64,000 nucleotides of DNA from Eriocheir sinensis. Lineage: Eukaryota > Arthropoda > Malacostraca > Decapoda > Varunidae. Of the stretch, positions 1-11,972 are shown one piece after another. The stretch covers positions 13,180,423-13,244,422 of the forward strand of contig NC_066552.1 of NCBI RefSeq assembly GCF_024679095.1, in the 5' to 3' direction. Position 1 is the stretch's first letter, and the number at the start of each line of letters is the position of its first letter. Below the pieces are notes generated by a model. The model was not told the origin of the DNA. It searched no databases and saw nothing but the letters and a program-made list of their open reading frames with translations. The position numbers and the translations under genes are program-made.

Positions 1-66
<66 letters not shown>
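1..66. repeat. (CA)n microsatellite at left edge
   Basis: A pure CA dinucleotide run that continues beyond the left edge of the window. It is followed to about 262 by A-rich sequence with a short CAC/ATC tract near 194-232 and no gene. Confidence 0.97.
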
Positions 67-67
<1 letters not shown>

Positions 68-262
68 CATAAATAAAAAGAAAGGAAAAACAATGAAAAG
101 ATGAAAATAAATAAGGAAAAATAAAAGTTGAGGGAAGAGATGGAAAAAAAAATTAATGAAGGGAAAGACGAAGAAATACAAAGAAAATAGAATCATCACC
201 ATCACCACCACCATCACCATCACCACCACCTCTGAAGGCCAGCCCCGCGGAGGTGTACTGAC

Positions 263-348
263 CTGGGAGTAGAGGCGGCGCAGTGCGGGGGTCCAGGTGT
301 CCTCAGGTAACCCTCCGCCCGGTGCTCACAGCGGCGTGGAGGCGGCTG
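263..348 (-). CDS. Candidate exon of an unidentified minus-strand gene
   Basis: A GC-rich island in AT-rich DNA. Read on the minus strand it has a pyrimidine-rich acceptor (tgtccttag, exon from 348) and a good donor (CCCAG|gtcagt, exon end 263). The frame entered at 348 is open for 28 codons. A second frame looks more protein-like at its end (DTWTPALRRLYSQ) but has a TGA upstream, so it would need an acceptor at 302-303 and a 39-nt exon. I do not recognise the protein. It could be a UTR exon. The rest of such a gene is not visible and would lie to the left. Confidence 0.3.
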
Positions 349-425
349 CTAAGGACAGGAAATGAGAGGTGTTAAGTAGATCTGAATGTTGATTAAAGGT
401 GGATATGCGTCTGAGAGTTAGTTAA

Positions 426-644
426 CCCAGTAGCTGCGGGGATCATGTTTCTTAAAGGCCCCTCAAAGCGAATTAAGGAGAAAAAATCATCACTCACACA
501 AACCACTTCATAATATATATCAACGCATTAGTGATCAGTTTATACATCATCTATTTTGGGGGGTCTTTATCATGACAAAAAAAAAAATTGGCCCGTCGCT
601 GGTACACGGTAAAGCCACAAATTTGGCCCGTCGCTGCTACTGGG
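426..644. mobile_element. piggyBac-like MITE, family A, copy 1
   Basis: A 219-bp non-coding element flanked by TTAA on both sides (422-425 and 645-648). Its ends are inverted repeats: CCCAGTAGCTGCG at the left and its near-complement at the right. The TTAA duplication and CCC start are the known signature of piggyBac elements. Two further copies are at 46723-47044 and 55978-56182; this copy is in the opposite orientation to those. Confidence 0.75.
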
Positions 645-648
645 TTAA

Positions 649-1165
649 AAGCGAAAAAAGTGATAGATAATAACACAGTAGATACAATAGATATATAAAT
701 GTGATGGGAAGGTAAATCAAGGTAAAAAAAAAAACACAGCAAGCTTGTATTTAATTAACGAAAGATGAAAATAGAAATATCTCAAGTAATTAGAGGAACT
801 TAAGACGTAAAACAGGAAAATACAAGATAATACAAGCCAAATACAAGGAAATACAAGACGCATACAAGAAAATACAGGCTAAATACAGGTAAGCTAAGTT
901 AATTAAATATGAAAACAGGTACGGAAATTAATCAAAGTTGTTAAGAAGTATACATAACCTGATTAAACGTGAATACAGGTGACTTAGTGTTAATGCAAGG
1001 TGCGGACAGGTGCGGGAAGTTAATTAAAAGGTGTGAGGAGATTAGTTAGACCCAAATTTAAAGGTGTTCCCAGCTGTACTAAAGTTAATTAAGGGTGCGT
1101 GAACATAATGGCAGGTGAAGAGGTTGGGATACGAGATTAAAAAGTATATATATAGTAATTAATTA
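649..1165. other. AT-rich stretch, no gene seen
   Basis: AT-rich sequence with short irregular repeats of an AATACAAG-like word around 815-900 and scattered aggtg words. No open reading frame with coding character and no recognisable element. Confidence 0.6.
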
Positions 1166-1171
1166 TGAATG

Positions 1172-1270
<99 letters not shown>

Positions 1271-1655
1271 TTTACTCTTTTCTTCCTCTTTTTTTTATTT
1301 CCTACGTTTTTTTTTCTCTTCTTTCTTTTTTTCTTTCTCTAATTTTCTTTTTTTTATTTTCACTTTCAATTCTTTCTTTATATTTTTTATCTTTTGTATA
1401 TCTTCTTTTCTTTCTCCTCCTCTCTTTTTCATCTCCTCCTCCTCCTCCTTTCTTTACCTATCATCCTTTTCTTTTCCTTCTTCGCATCCATTCTTTTCTT
1501 CTTCTTCATCTCCTCCTCCTCCTTCTCCTCCTCGCACACGCACACGCACGCACGCACGCACACATCCTCACGTCCTTGGCTATATCAATCGCATTTAACG
1601 ACCGGAATTCGGGGATTTGAATCTTCCTCCTCCTCCTCCTCCTCCTCCTCCTCTG
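1172..1655. repeat. (CT)n microsatellite and pyrimidine-rich tract
   Basis: A (CT)n run to about 1265, followed by a pyrimidine-rich stretch with CTT, TCC and CACG short runs and a (TCC)n run ending near 1653. Open frames here are poly-Ser/Leu artefacts of the repeat. Confidence 0.9.
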
Positions 1656-1658
1656 AAG

Positions 1659-1665
1659 TATATAG
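1659..1665 (+). promoter_or_regulatory. Possible TATA box of the Gly/Tyr-rich protein gene
   Basis: TATATAG lies 31 bp upstream of a TCA-type initiator (A at 1690), the usual arthropod TATA-to-start spacing. It is placed before a short possible leader exon and a 5' splice site at 1718. Without RNA data this remains a pattern match. Confidence 0.35.
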
Positions 1666-1689
1666 CAAGCAACGCCTCAGGTGAGCATC

Positions 1690-1717
1690 AAACACGCGCC
1701 AGGTGAACTAAAGCAAG
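1690..1717 (+). other. Possible non-coding leader exon of the Gly/Tyr-rich gene
   Basis: A 28-nt stretch from a possible initiator to a consensus donor (CAAG|gtaaga at 1718). It has no ATG, which fits the acceptor directly before the ATG at 2604. The intron would be 886 bp and made almost entirely of microsatellites. Confidence 0.3.
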
Positions 1718-1726
1718 GTAAGAACT

Positions 1727-2555
<829 letters not shown>

Positions 2556-2603
2556 TCCAACACCACAAAACTCAGCATTCGATCCTATTCCTCCCACCAA
2601 CAG

Positions 2604-3203
2604 ATGCAGGGCGTGACTTTCATCCTCTCTGTGGGTCTGCTGCTGGGTCTGACTACTGCTGACCCTGCTGCCGACCCCGCCCCTGCTCCTGCTCCTGCCC
2701 CTAAACCGCACCCAAAACCGGCAGCCAAACCCGCGCTGGCATACGGGTACAATATTGGCTACGATAGCGACGAGAGCCTGGAGAGCAACGAGTACTACGG
2801 TAACCTCTACGGAAGACGCGGTATCGGTTCCAAATTCGGTACCCATAAGACTATCGGTACCAGTGGCTTCAGTAACTACTTCGGGGGCCTGGGCGGCGTT
2901 CCCTATGGTACCGTTGGAGGCGTGGTACCGACACAGTTTGGTACCGTTGGCTACGTGCAACAGCCTGGTATATATGGGGGCCTTGGCACTGGTTATGGTA
3001 CCGCTACTGGGTATGGTACCGCTACTGGGTATGGTACCGGATACGGGAGTGCCTATGGAAGCCCCTATGGCACCACTGGGTACAAGAACTTCGGCCGTGA
3101 CTACAGCGAGGAACGGAACATAGGATTTGGGGGTCAGAGATTTGGATCCTACAAGCATGGGTTCGGTGGTAGGACTCCTTTCTACTACGGCAGGCATCGC
3201 TAA
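2604..3203 (+). CDS. Secreted Gly/Tyr-rich protein, cuticle- or matrix-like
   Basis: A 199-residue protein. Residues 1-19 form a signal peptide (hydrophobic core [11 protein letters not shown], likely cleavage after TTA). Residues 20-43 are an acidic-Pro then Ala/Pro/Lys spacer ([12 protein letters not shown]). Residues 46-199 are rich in Gly and Tyr with GYGT and GTATGY repeats and a basic C-terminus ending in YYGRHR. There are no cysteines and no chitin-binding R&R consensus. The ATG immediately follows a good acceptor (ctcccaccaacag), so the coding part may be one exon with a non-coding leader upstream. Composition resembles arthropod cuticle, shell-matrix or Gly-rich defence proteins; which one cannot be told from sequence. 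Codons are GC-rich, with TATGGTACC recurring. The DP-A-DP start of the mature part resembles the two peptide genes at 6919-8194 and 18917-19512. Confidence 0.85.
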   Translation: MQGVTFILSVGLLLGLTTADPAADPAPAPAPAPKPHPKPAAKPALAYGYNIGYDSDESLESNEYYGNLYGRRGIGSKFGTHKTIGTSGFSNYFGGLGGVPYGTVGGVVPTQFGTVGYVQQPGIYGGLGTGYGTATGYGTATGYGTGYGSAYGSPYGTTGYKNFGRDYSEERNIGFGGQRFGSYKHGFGGRTPFYYGRHR

Positions 3204-3259
3204 GGGGGTTCTGATCCTATTGTTGCCACCTGTATCTCTCTGTATGCATTGTTAGGGGT

Positions 3260-3265
3260 ATTAAA
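3260..3265 (+). terminator. Possible poly(A) signal (ATTAAA)
   Basis: ATTAAA lies 57 nt after the stop codon of the Gly/Tyr-rich gene. A canonical AATAAA occurs farther down at 3580-3585. Either could define the mRNA end. Confidence 0.35.
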
Positions 3266-3479
3266 CTTGATCTTGAGGTGGTACTAATGTGTGTAACTGT
3301 ATATCTTTCCCTCCATCGGTGTATCTAATGTATTACTAATGGTATATATAGATTTGCCTTATATGCTGTTGTGGGTTTGATAATATGACTTTGGTGTGTT
3401 TAATACGTGTATGAGTGTATTTTTAGCTTTCTTAAGTATACCGGAAAATGAGTATAATGTGGAGTATATTTTTAGTAGT

Positions 3480-4560
<1,081 letters not shown>

Positions 4561-4629
4561 GGTCTTTCTCTCTCCCTTCTTTTTATTCCTTTCTAATTAT
4601 TCTTTTTTTCATATATTCCTTTTTCTTAT

Positions 4630-4900
4630 CTCTTTTTTTTCTTCTATGGTTAAATCCGCTGGTCCAAGTTCGTATCCCGGTCCAGGCAGTCAACGTACAC
4701 TCCACCACCAAGCCGTTCACCTTCCTTCCTTTTTTTTCTTCTATGGTTAAATCCGCTGGTCCAAGTTCGAATCCCGGTCCAGGCAGTCAGCGTACACTCC
4801 ACCACCAGGCCGTTCACCTTCCTTCCGGCTGGCCTATAAATGGGTTACCTGGGAAAACCCGAGGAAGGTCAATTATTCGCATGATTTCCTTTAAGTTTGC
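4630..4900 (+). mobile_element. tRNA-related SINE-like element with an internal duplication
   Basis: The sequence GGTCCAAGTTCGAATCCCGG (about 4758-4777) matches a tRNA-type B box in context, as in tRNA-derived SINEs. A unit of 97 bp starting near the T-run and TATGGTTAAATCCGCTGG is present twice (4644 and 4741). The first copy has one change inside the B box (GTTCGTATCCC). After the second copy a unique body with GGGTTACCTGGGAAAACCC follows. No cloverleaf for a working tRNA can be drawn. The 3' end is not defined. Confidence 0.45.
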
Positions 4901-4920
4901 ATTCTAATATGATGTTGTAA

Positions 4921-5345
4921 AGCGTCGACTCTAAGCTGCATGACTGACTGATCGATAGTTTAGTGTTGCAGGTAAACAACAAGGGAGAAGGGAGGAGCAT
5001 GCCATCCCAACCCCCAGGCAGGACAGTGCGTGATTATACAACTAAGGATACATGTGTAGGGAGCACCAGGAAACTAAAAAGATACAATGGTAGGAAGGAA
5101 TGCACAACAAGGGAGGGGGCGGTACCTGGCGGCCTCCCCCTAGACAATAAGAAAATAAAACGCGGGGCCGGAGAAATACATTGCCCACGCACTAGATGGG
5201 AGTGAATACAGAGCTACAGTAAACAGGCATCCAGCAACTCTAAGCTATGTCTTGTTTTTATAAGCTTGTCCTTCTGCTACGGTGATTCCCTCTTCGTTTT
5301 AAGCTTAGAATGCTTTATTTTTCGCATGGTCAAATCTGCGTTAAG
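4921..5345. other. Unassigned intergenic sequence
   Basis: Mixed-composition sequence including a GC-richer part (5100-5180). An 80-codon open frame at 4963-5205 has no recognisable domain, signal peptide or splice context. It may be the body of an unrecognised transposable element. Confidence 0.4.
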
Positions 5346-5348
5346 ACA

Positions 5349-5965
5349 ATGGAAGGAGGAGGAGGAGGAGGAGGAGATGGAGGAGGAAGGAGATGAAAGA
5401 GAAGGAAAGGGATGAAGATAAAGAAAAGGATGATAGATAGAGATAGAAGGAAGAGAAAGAGGAGGAGGAGGAGGAGGAAGAAGGAGATGAAAGAGAAGGA
5501 AAGAATGAATGCTAAGAAGAAGATAAAGAAAAGGATGATAGATAGAGATAGAAGGAAGAGAAAGAGGAGGAGGAGATGGAGGAGGAGGAAGATGAAAGAG
5601 AAGGAAAGAATGGATGCTAAGAAGAAGATAAAGAAAAGGATGATAGATAGAGATAGAAGGAAGAGAAAGAGGAGGAGGAGATGGAGGAGGAGGAAGGAGA
5701 TGAAAGAGAAGGAAAGAATGGATGCCGAGAAGAAGATAAAGAAAAGGATATTAGAGATAGGGAGAGAAAGAAGAAGAGAAAAAAGGAGGAGGAAGAAGAA
5801 GGAGACTGATTGATAAGTTTGCGAAGAAGAAAAAAAGAAAACAATGATAGATAAAAATAGGAGGAAGAGGAGGAAGAAGAAGAAGAAGAAGAAGAAGAAG
5901 AAGAAGAAGAAGAAGAAGAAGAGGAGGAGGAAGAAGAGGAGGAGGAGGAGGAAGAAAGGGAGAAA
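5349..5965. repeat. Purine-rich minisatellite and (GAA)n tract
   Basis: About four copies of a unit near 93-100 bp (AGATAAAGAAAAGGATGATA... followed by GGAGGA runs) at 5400-5780, then (GAA)n/(GGA)n to 5965. The Lys/Arg-rich and Ser-rich frames are repeat artefacts. Confidence 0.9.
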
Positions 5966-5987
5966 GCCATTTATACCACAAGGAAGG

Positions 5988-5992
<5 letters not shown>

Positions 5993-6071
<79 letters not shown>

Positions 6072-6180
6072 AAAAGAGGAGGAGGAGGAGGAGGAGGAAG
6101 AGGAGGAGGAGAGGAAGAGGAAGAGAGAAAAAAAATGTCATGTTTTTTTTCTTTTTCTAAATCCCAACCATTTTTATCTG

Positions 6181-6222
<42 letters not shown>

Positions 6223-6409
6223 TGCATTTTTTTCGTTTTATTTTATTTTATGTTCGTTTTCTTCTCTTTCTTTTTCTTCTTATTTGTAACTAAAAAAAAA
6301 AAAATAGAGATAAAAAACACAATTATATTCTTCTCATTCTTTTATTGACAAACATTTCTTAAGACAAAAACAATAAAACAAACAAAAACACCAGTTCCAC
6401 ACACACACA

Positions 6410-6454
<45 letters not shown>
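5993..6454. repeat. (GA)n, (GT)n and (CA)n microsatellites
   Basis: (GA)n 5993-6068, (GGA) runs to 6120, (GT)n 6182-6219, and (CA)n 6400-6454. A TTTATT at 6341-6346 reads AATAAA on the minus strand and is a possible poly(A) signal for the peptide gene at 6919-8194. Confidence 0.9.
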
Positions 6455-6458
<4 letters not shown>

Positions 6459-6907
6459 TAGGTAAGGCTAGGTTAGGTAAGGTAAGGTAAGGTAAGGTAA
6501 GGTTAGGTAAGGTAAGGTAAGGTAAGGCAAGGTAAGGTAAGGTAAGGTAAGGTAAGGTAAGGTTAGGTAAGGTAAGGTAAGGTAAGGCAAGGCAAGGTAA
6601 GGTAAGGTAAGGTAAGGTAAGGTTAGGTAAGGTAAGGTAAGGTAAGGTTAGGTAAGGTAAGGTTAGGTAAGGTAAGGTAAGGTAAGGTAAGGTAAGGTAA
6701 GGTAAGGTAAGGTAAGGTAAGGTAAGGTAAGGTAAGGTAAGGTAAATCATTATAAACCAAACCAAACCAATTCTCAACCATCACATATTTTTAAGGTAGT
6801 GTAAGGTAAGGTAAGGTAAGGAAAGGTAAATCATTATAAACCAAACCAAACCAATTCTCAACCATCACATATCTTTAAGGTAATGTAAGGTAAGGTAAGG
6901 TAAGGTA
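6455..6907. repeat. (GGTAA)n / (GGTTA)n pentamer array
   Basis: About 290 bp of nearly pure GGTAA repeats with interspersed GGTTA and GGCAA variants (6455-6745), then two short blocks (about 6797-6828 and 6880-6907) separated by a duplicated unit containing ATCATTATAAACCAAACC. GGTTA is a permutation of TTAGG, the arthropod telomere repeat; GGTAA differs by one base. The array starts only 12 bp after the stop codon of the minus-strand peptide gene, so it would lie in that gene's 3' UTR. Confidence 0.9.
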
Positions 6908-6918
6908 ATCATCACATC

Positions 6919-8194
6919 TTAGTGGTGATGGTAATGGTAGTGTCCGCGGCCTCCATGTCCAAAGTTCCCATGTCCAAAGCCACCATGTCCAAGGCCACCA
7001 TGTCCAAAACCACCATGTCCAAAGTTGCTGTATCTCCCAAAGGACTGCCTTCTTCTGTATCCCCCCCTGCGGCGATGGGGGTCAGCCAGGGCGTCGGGAG
7101 ATGGGAGGGGCAATGGGTTCGCCACAGGGTCGGCTACTGGGTATGGGAGGGCGGCAGGGTCTGGGTATGGGAGCGCCATGGCCACGGTGACCGCCAGACA
7201 CATTGCCACGATCAGGGTCTGCGAGAGAGAGACATGGTTGGGTTAGGTGAGGTGAGGTGTGGTAAGTTATCTAGTTCTTGTTGTTGTTGTCTTATTTCTG
7301 CTGTTATTATTGTTTACTTCTCTTTTCTTTTCTTTCTTTTACTCCTCTTCCTCCTCCTTCTCCTCCTCCTTCTAAGCCTCCTTCATCCTAAGCCTTCCAA
7401 AACAAAAGACGTTATCCAAATCTTAGGGTTAGGTGAGCTGAGGTGTGGTAAGTTATCTAGTTCTTGTTGTTGTTGTCTTATTTCTGCTGTTATTATTGTT
7501 TCCTTCTCTTCTCTTTTCTTTCTTTTACTCCTATTCTTTCTTCTTCTTCTCTTCCTCCTCCTTCTAATCCTCCTCCTTCATCGCTGAGGTGTGGTAAGTT
7601 ATCTAGTTCTTGTTGCTGTTGTCTTATTTCTGCTGTTATTATTGTTTCCTCCTCTTCTCTTTTCTTTCTTTTACTCCTATTCTTTCTTCTTCTCCTCTCC
7701 CTCCTCCTTCTCCTCCTCCTTGTAATCCTCCTTCATCCTAAGCCTTCCAAAACAAAAGATGTTATCCAAATCTATATCAAAACTATACTAACACTGAAGA
7801 CGTTATCCACTTCTATATATACACACTGAAGACGTTATCCAATTCTACATATAACTGAAGACGTTATCCAAATCTATATATACACACTGAAGACGTTATC
7901 CAAATCTATATATACACACTGAAGACGTTATCCAAATCTATATATACACACTGAAGACGTTATCCAATTCTACATAACTGAAGACGTTATCCAATTCTAC
8001 ATATAACTGAAGACGTTATCCAAATCTATATCAAAACTAAAGACGTTATCCAAATCTCTATATGAAACTGAAGACGTTATCCAAATCTATGTCAAAATTG
8101 AAACATAAGACGCTATCCAAATCTATACAAGACTGAAAACATTACTATCCAAATCTATACAAAACAAAAGACAAAAGACACTCACCGTTTGCAT
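6919..8194 (-). CDS. Secreted Arg/Gly/His-rich peptide precursor, two exons
   Basis: Exon 1 is 8194-8186 and codes only for Met-Gln-Thr, followed by a consensus donor (ACG|gtgagt). Exon 2 is 7218-6919, after the acceptor tctctctcgcag. Both junctions are in phase 0 and give 102 residues. Residues 1-18 are a signal peptide (TLIVAMCLAVTVAMA). Residues 19-51 are Pro/Asp-rich (LPYPDPAALPYPVADP). Then come Arg clusters (HRRRGGYRRRQSFGR), five FGHGG/FGHGN-type repeats and a tail YHYHHH. There are no cysteines in the mature part. The basic Gly-rich body after an acidic Pro-rich pro-segment resembles crustacean Gly-rich antimicrobial peptides, but the family is not identified and a cuticle or metal-binding role is possible. 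The intron (7219-8185) holds two minisatellites. A TATA box at 8348-8355 supports this start. Confidence 0.85.
7237..8150. repeat. Two minisatellites in the intron of the Arg/Gly/His-rich gene
   Basis: 7237-7735: three copies of a unit of roughly 130-190 bp starting with GAGGTGTGGTAAGTTATCTAG and ending in CTT/CCT runs. 7780-8150: about eleven copies of a unit near 35 bp (CTGAAGACGTTATCCAAATC plus TATATATACACA). No coding sequence inside. Confidence 0.9.
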
Positions 8195-8347
8195 CGTGGT
8201 GGTTGTCGAAGGAACCCAAAACAAATGAAGATCAAATTGAAATCAGTCACGAAATCGGAACTCTTGCAGAAAACCCGGGGATGATCTTCTTGCCGTCTAT
8301 TACTGAGGGGTTCCAAGGGGTTTCTGGGGTCCGTAGGGGTTTGGATT

Positions 8348-8355
8348 CTTATATA
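8348..8355 (-). promoter_or_regulatory. TATA box of the Arg/Gly/His-rich peptide gene
   Basis: Minus-strand TATATAAG, 154 bp upstream of the ATG at 8194. A start near 8325 (CCAGAAA) would be 30 bp downstream; a better initiator (TCAGT, A at 8304) is too far, at 51 bp. Confidence 0.55.
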
Positions 8356-8509
8356 GGTGATGGATGAAGGCTTTGGGGGGATATGCGCCGCTGGGTAAGG
8401 ACGCAGAAGGGCGCGAAAAAGGGCAAAAAAAGGGTAATAAAGGGGAAGTTGAGGGGAAGTTGAGGTGTAGGTCTTGTAACTTGAGACCGCATATCTGTTA
8501 ATTGTTTTC

Positions 8510-9120
8510 CTGTCTCCTTCCTCTTTTGCTCCTTTTCTTCTTCTTCTTCTTCTTCTTCTTCTTCTTCCTTTTCTTTTTCCACAAGTGTTCTTCTTTTTCT
8601 TCTTCTTCTTCTTCCTTTTCGTTTTCCATAAGTTTTCTTCTTCTTCTTCTTCTTCTTCTTCTTCTTCTTCTTCTTCTTCTTCTTCTTCTTCTTCTTCTTC
8701 TCCTTCTTCTTCCTCTTCTTTTTCCATAAGTTTTCTTCTTCTTCTTCTTCTTCTTCTTCTCCTCCTTCTTCCTTTTCTTTTTCCACAAGTGTTCTTCTTT
8801 TTTTTTCTTCTTCTTTTTCTTCTTCTTCTTCTTCTCCTTCTTCTTTCTCTTCTTTTTTCATAAGTTTTCTTCTTCTTCTTCGTCCTCTTCTTTTTCCATA
8901 AGTTTTCTTCTTCTTTTTCTTCTTCTTCTTCTTTTCCTTCTTCTTCCTCTTCTTTTTCCATAAGTTTTCTTCTTCTTCTTCTTCTTCTTTTTCCATAAGT
9001 TTCCTTCTTCTTCTTCATCTTCTTTTTCTTCTTCTTCTTCCTCTTCTTCTTCATCTTCTTCTTCTTCTTTTCTTTCGTTCTCAATGTTTCTTTCATCTTT
9101 CTTCCTCCTCCTCTTCTTCT
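8510..9120. repeat. Long (CTT)n tract upstream of the peptide gene
   Basis: About 600 bp of CTT repeats interrupted at intervals by TTTCCATAAGTTT or TTTCCACAAGTGTT, so it is a higher-order array of (CTT)n blocks with a short spacer. Lys/Glu and Leu/Ser frames on the two strands are artefacts. Confidence 0.93.
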
Positions 9121-9536
9121 TTCTCAGGTTTTTCTCTTTCTTCTTCTTCCTCCTCCTCTTCCTCCTCCTCCTCCTCCTCCTTCTCCTCCTCCTCCTTCTC
9201 CTCCTTCCATTTCTATTCCTGTGTGTCTAAATTTAGTAATTCTTCTTATTTGTCTTCTTCTTCTTCTTCTTCTTCTTCTTCTTCTCAATAGGAAAAGGGT
9301 GGATGGGGAAGGACTCGATACGGGGAACCTACGGGAATTTACCACTTTAACCCATACGAGGAGGAGGAGGAGGAGGAGGAGGAGGAGGAGGAGGAGGAGG
9401 AGGAGATAGGTAAGGGTAGGGAAGGTATGGAGAGAGAGAGTGTTTATGGTCAGAAGAAGGAAGAAGAAGAGGAGGAGGAGGAGGAGGAGGAGGAGGAGGA
9501 GAGGAAAAAAGCGTCTAGTTATATAAGTGGTATAGG

Positions 9537-9617
<81 letters not shown>

Positions 9618-9659
9618 TGACCATTCGGAGACAGATATAGAAACATGATAAGAAATGGT

Positions 9660-9712
<53 letters not shown>

Positions 9713-9775
9713 ACACGCACGCACACACACACACACACACACATGCAAAACTATTTCCTGTATTTCGCCATTTCT

Positions 9776-9842
<67 letters not shown>

Positions 9843-10030
9843 AACAGACAGACAGAACACAACCAAAATCAACCAAAATCAACCACAAACTAACTCAACC
9901 ATATTTCAACCACAACCACGTGTGCTAACCCAACCAAAATTCAACCCAAACCAAACACCAAAACCACCACAACAAGCTCAACCAAACACAACCATATTTC
10001 AACCATTCCCAACAGCAACCAACGTCAGAC
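9121..10030. repeat. Compound microsatellites
   Basis: CCT/CTT runs 9121-9290, (GAG)n 9358-9405, (GAG/GAA) 9455-9505, (GA)n 9540-9613, (CA)n 9663-9743, (GA)n 9781-9836, then a CAACCA-rich stretch to 10030. No gene. Confidence 0.9.
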
Positions 10031-10461
10031 AGGTTCCCTAGATCCGGCTCATGAGTTTGGCTGATACCTGATTCTTACGTAAGGGAGCAGGTTAATTAGG
10101 TTTCTGCTCAGGTGTTTCGTCCACGTGTATACCAGTTTGACCACGCCCACCTCCTCCTCCTCCTCCTCCTCCTTGCTCCTGTGTCTCTGTCTCCTTCTAG
10201 TGGTTTGTTTTGTTTTGTTTTTCTTTTTTTGGTGGTTGGGTTTGGGTTGTTATTGGGTGACTAGTTGTGTGGTTGTGTTTGTGTTGCTAGGTTTTAATTT
10301 TTTTGTATATTTTTTTCTTCTCTTTTTTCTTTTTCTATTTCTTTCTCTCATTCTCACTTTCGTTTTCTCTTTCTTTCTCTCTTTTTCTTCCTTCCTTCCT
10401 TCCTTCCTTCCTTCCTTCCTTCCTTCCCTCCCTTGAATATTCAGTTCCTACCATTATTACA

Positions 10462-10524
<63 letters not shown>

Positions 10525-10796
10525 GCTTAAGCCTATAATACCAATTCTAGCCTTTTTTTCATAGTGAGGCGAACCCGTTAGATCCTCAAGCACGTGTATT
10601 TTTTTTTTATAGTGGCGCCATTCTTCCCTGACTTCCTCATACACGACTCCACCTGTTCCAAGGCCTCGAGGTGAATTCTAAGCCTCCTATCTGACCTTGT
10701 AAAACCTCTTCCGTGATGCTGGGGAAGGTGAGTCACAAGTTGATGCCGAGAAAGAAGTGCTTGGGGGAAGGCCTGTTTGGGTGGGGTAATGATGTC

Positions 10797-10865
<69 letters not shown>

Positions 10866-11141
10866 AAGCTGCAATTTGTTTACATAATTGGAGTTCTTGC
10901 GCTGAAAGGAATACAGATTAGGATGCGGTGATGCTGAAATTGATACGTTAGGTTGTGATGGCAAAAGGAATATCAGCCCCCCTCCCCTCCCACCCCACTT
11001 CCTTCCTTCCTTTCTTACTTCCTCTCCGCCTTCCTTCCTTCCTTCTTTCCTTTTTTCCTTCCTTATCTACCTACGTTCGCATTAAAAACTCTTCTTTCTA
11101 TCCTTCCTTCCTTCCTTCCTTCCTTCCTTCGATCCTTTCTT
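10031..11141. repeat. Microsatellites and low-complexity DNA with a SINE-like fragment
   Basis: (CTC)n near 10150-10172, T-rich DNA, (CTTC)n 10390-10428, (GT)n 10466-10521 and 10801-10864, CTTC-type runs 10998-11130. Near 10596-10640 a T-run followed by TATAGTGGCGCCATTCT matches part of the element at 17327-17530. Confidence 0.85.
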
Positions 11142-11153
11142 ACTCTCTTTCGT

Positions 11154-11753
11154 CACCCTCAAGTCGTTCAACAGATCCTGTCCTTTCTATCTTTAATGAG
11201 TGATCGTCAGTTGTGTGTCAATTTTTTATGGGTGCCATCTCATGTGGGTCTATATCACAATGTCACAGCTGACCGCCTAGCGATGGAAGCCTGCCGTCTG
11301 CCTCCACGTGGTGATGGACGCCCCCTCTCCCTGCCCTGTCACCTCTCCAGAGTCCGCTCCGCCGCCTTCCTTCCTGCACGGCGTCGTAGGGATGCAGAGA
11401 GGCCTCACAGCGTCACCATCAACCACTACGAGTCTGTCTGCCGTCACAAATACTCCTACCGACGCCGGGGCCTCATGGTTCGGAGACATAATGTTGTCTC
11501 CGCACGTCTGTGGCTGGGCTACCGTCCACCGTGGCAGGTCGCCGGGGTGGAGGGGGAGCCTGTATTTACGGAATGTCGCCTGTGCCGCTCACCGATGTCG
11601 AACACCATCGAACATTACTGCCTGGCCTGCCCCACTGTTCGTGGTTTGCTACCCCAGGGACAGCCGTTGGATGCTGTCTGCCGCCACCTCCTGAACCACG
11701 ACTTCCTCGACGCAATCCTGGTGCGCCACCCTCGTTTTGGTGGATTCTCCTAA
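11154..11753 (+). pseudogene. ORF2 C-terminal fragment: RNase H end and C-terminal tail
   Basis: The reading frame is open from the very first base of the truncated element to a stop at 11753, 199 codons. The first Met is at 11196 but has no start role. Early on it shows the RNase H motif FLWVPSHVG followed by TADRLA. After that comes an Arg-rich region and a Cys/His cluster (ECRLCRS ... EHYCLACP) typical of I and R1-group ORF2 tails. APE, RT and most of RNase H are missing, so it cannot move by itself. The frame has no stop or shift, which suggests a fairly recent insertion. Confidence 0.8.
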
Positions 11754-11830
11754 TGTTATGTGCCCTACGTGGCACTAGTCCCTCTAAATTTTTCTGACTT
11801 ATCTGTGTATTACATCAACTTGCTTCCTGT

Positions 11831-11878
<48 letters not shown>

Positions 11879-11972
11879 ATTCAAACTCTATTGTCTATAG
11901 TTAAACCTGATGCATTTGCTAAAAATTGTTTTGTCTGACGCTATTGCGCAATAAATTTATCAAACAACAACA
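11154..11972 (+). mobile_element. 5'-truncated non-LTR retrotransposon (I-type, RNase H bearing)
   Basis: An 819-bp LINE 3' end. It is flanked by a perfect 12-bp target duplication, ACTCTCTTTCGT, at 11142-11153 and 11973-11984, and ends in AATAAATTTAT plus a CAA-repeat tail. Its only coding part is the end of ORF2 (RNase H tail and C-terminus). The 3' UTR contains a (GT)n run at 11835-11876. RNase H downstream of RT together with a short A-rich triplet tail is typical of the I/Nimb group; the exact clade is inferred. Confidence 0.85.

Noticed and set aside
4758..4777. Functional tRNA gene
   Set aside because: Only a B-box-like word is present; no acceptor stem or cloverleaf can be formed.
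4963..5205. 80-codon open frame
   Set aside because: No domain, signal peptide or exon borders recognised; more likely part of an old mobile element.
6334..6777. Leu/Thr/Pro repeat protein on the minus strand
   Set aside because: It is the pentamer GGTAA array read in frame (15 bp = 5 codons), not a gene.
8182..9096. Long Lys/Glu-rich minus-strand frames
   Set aside because: Translation of the (CTT)n tract; the true coding exon here is only 8186-8194.
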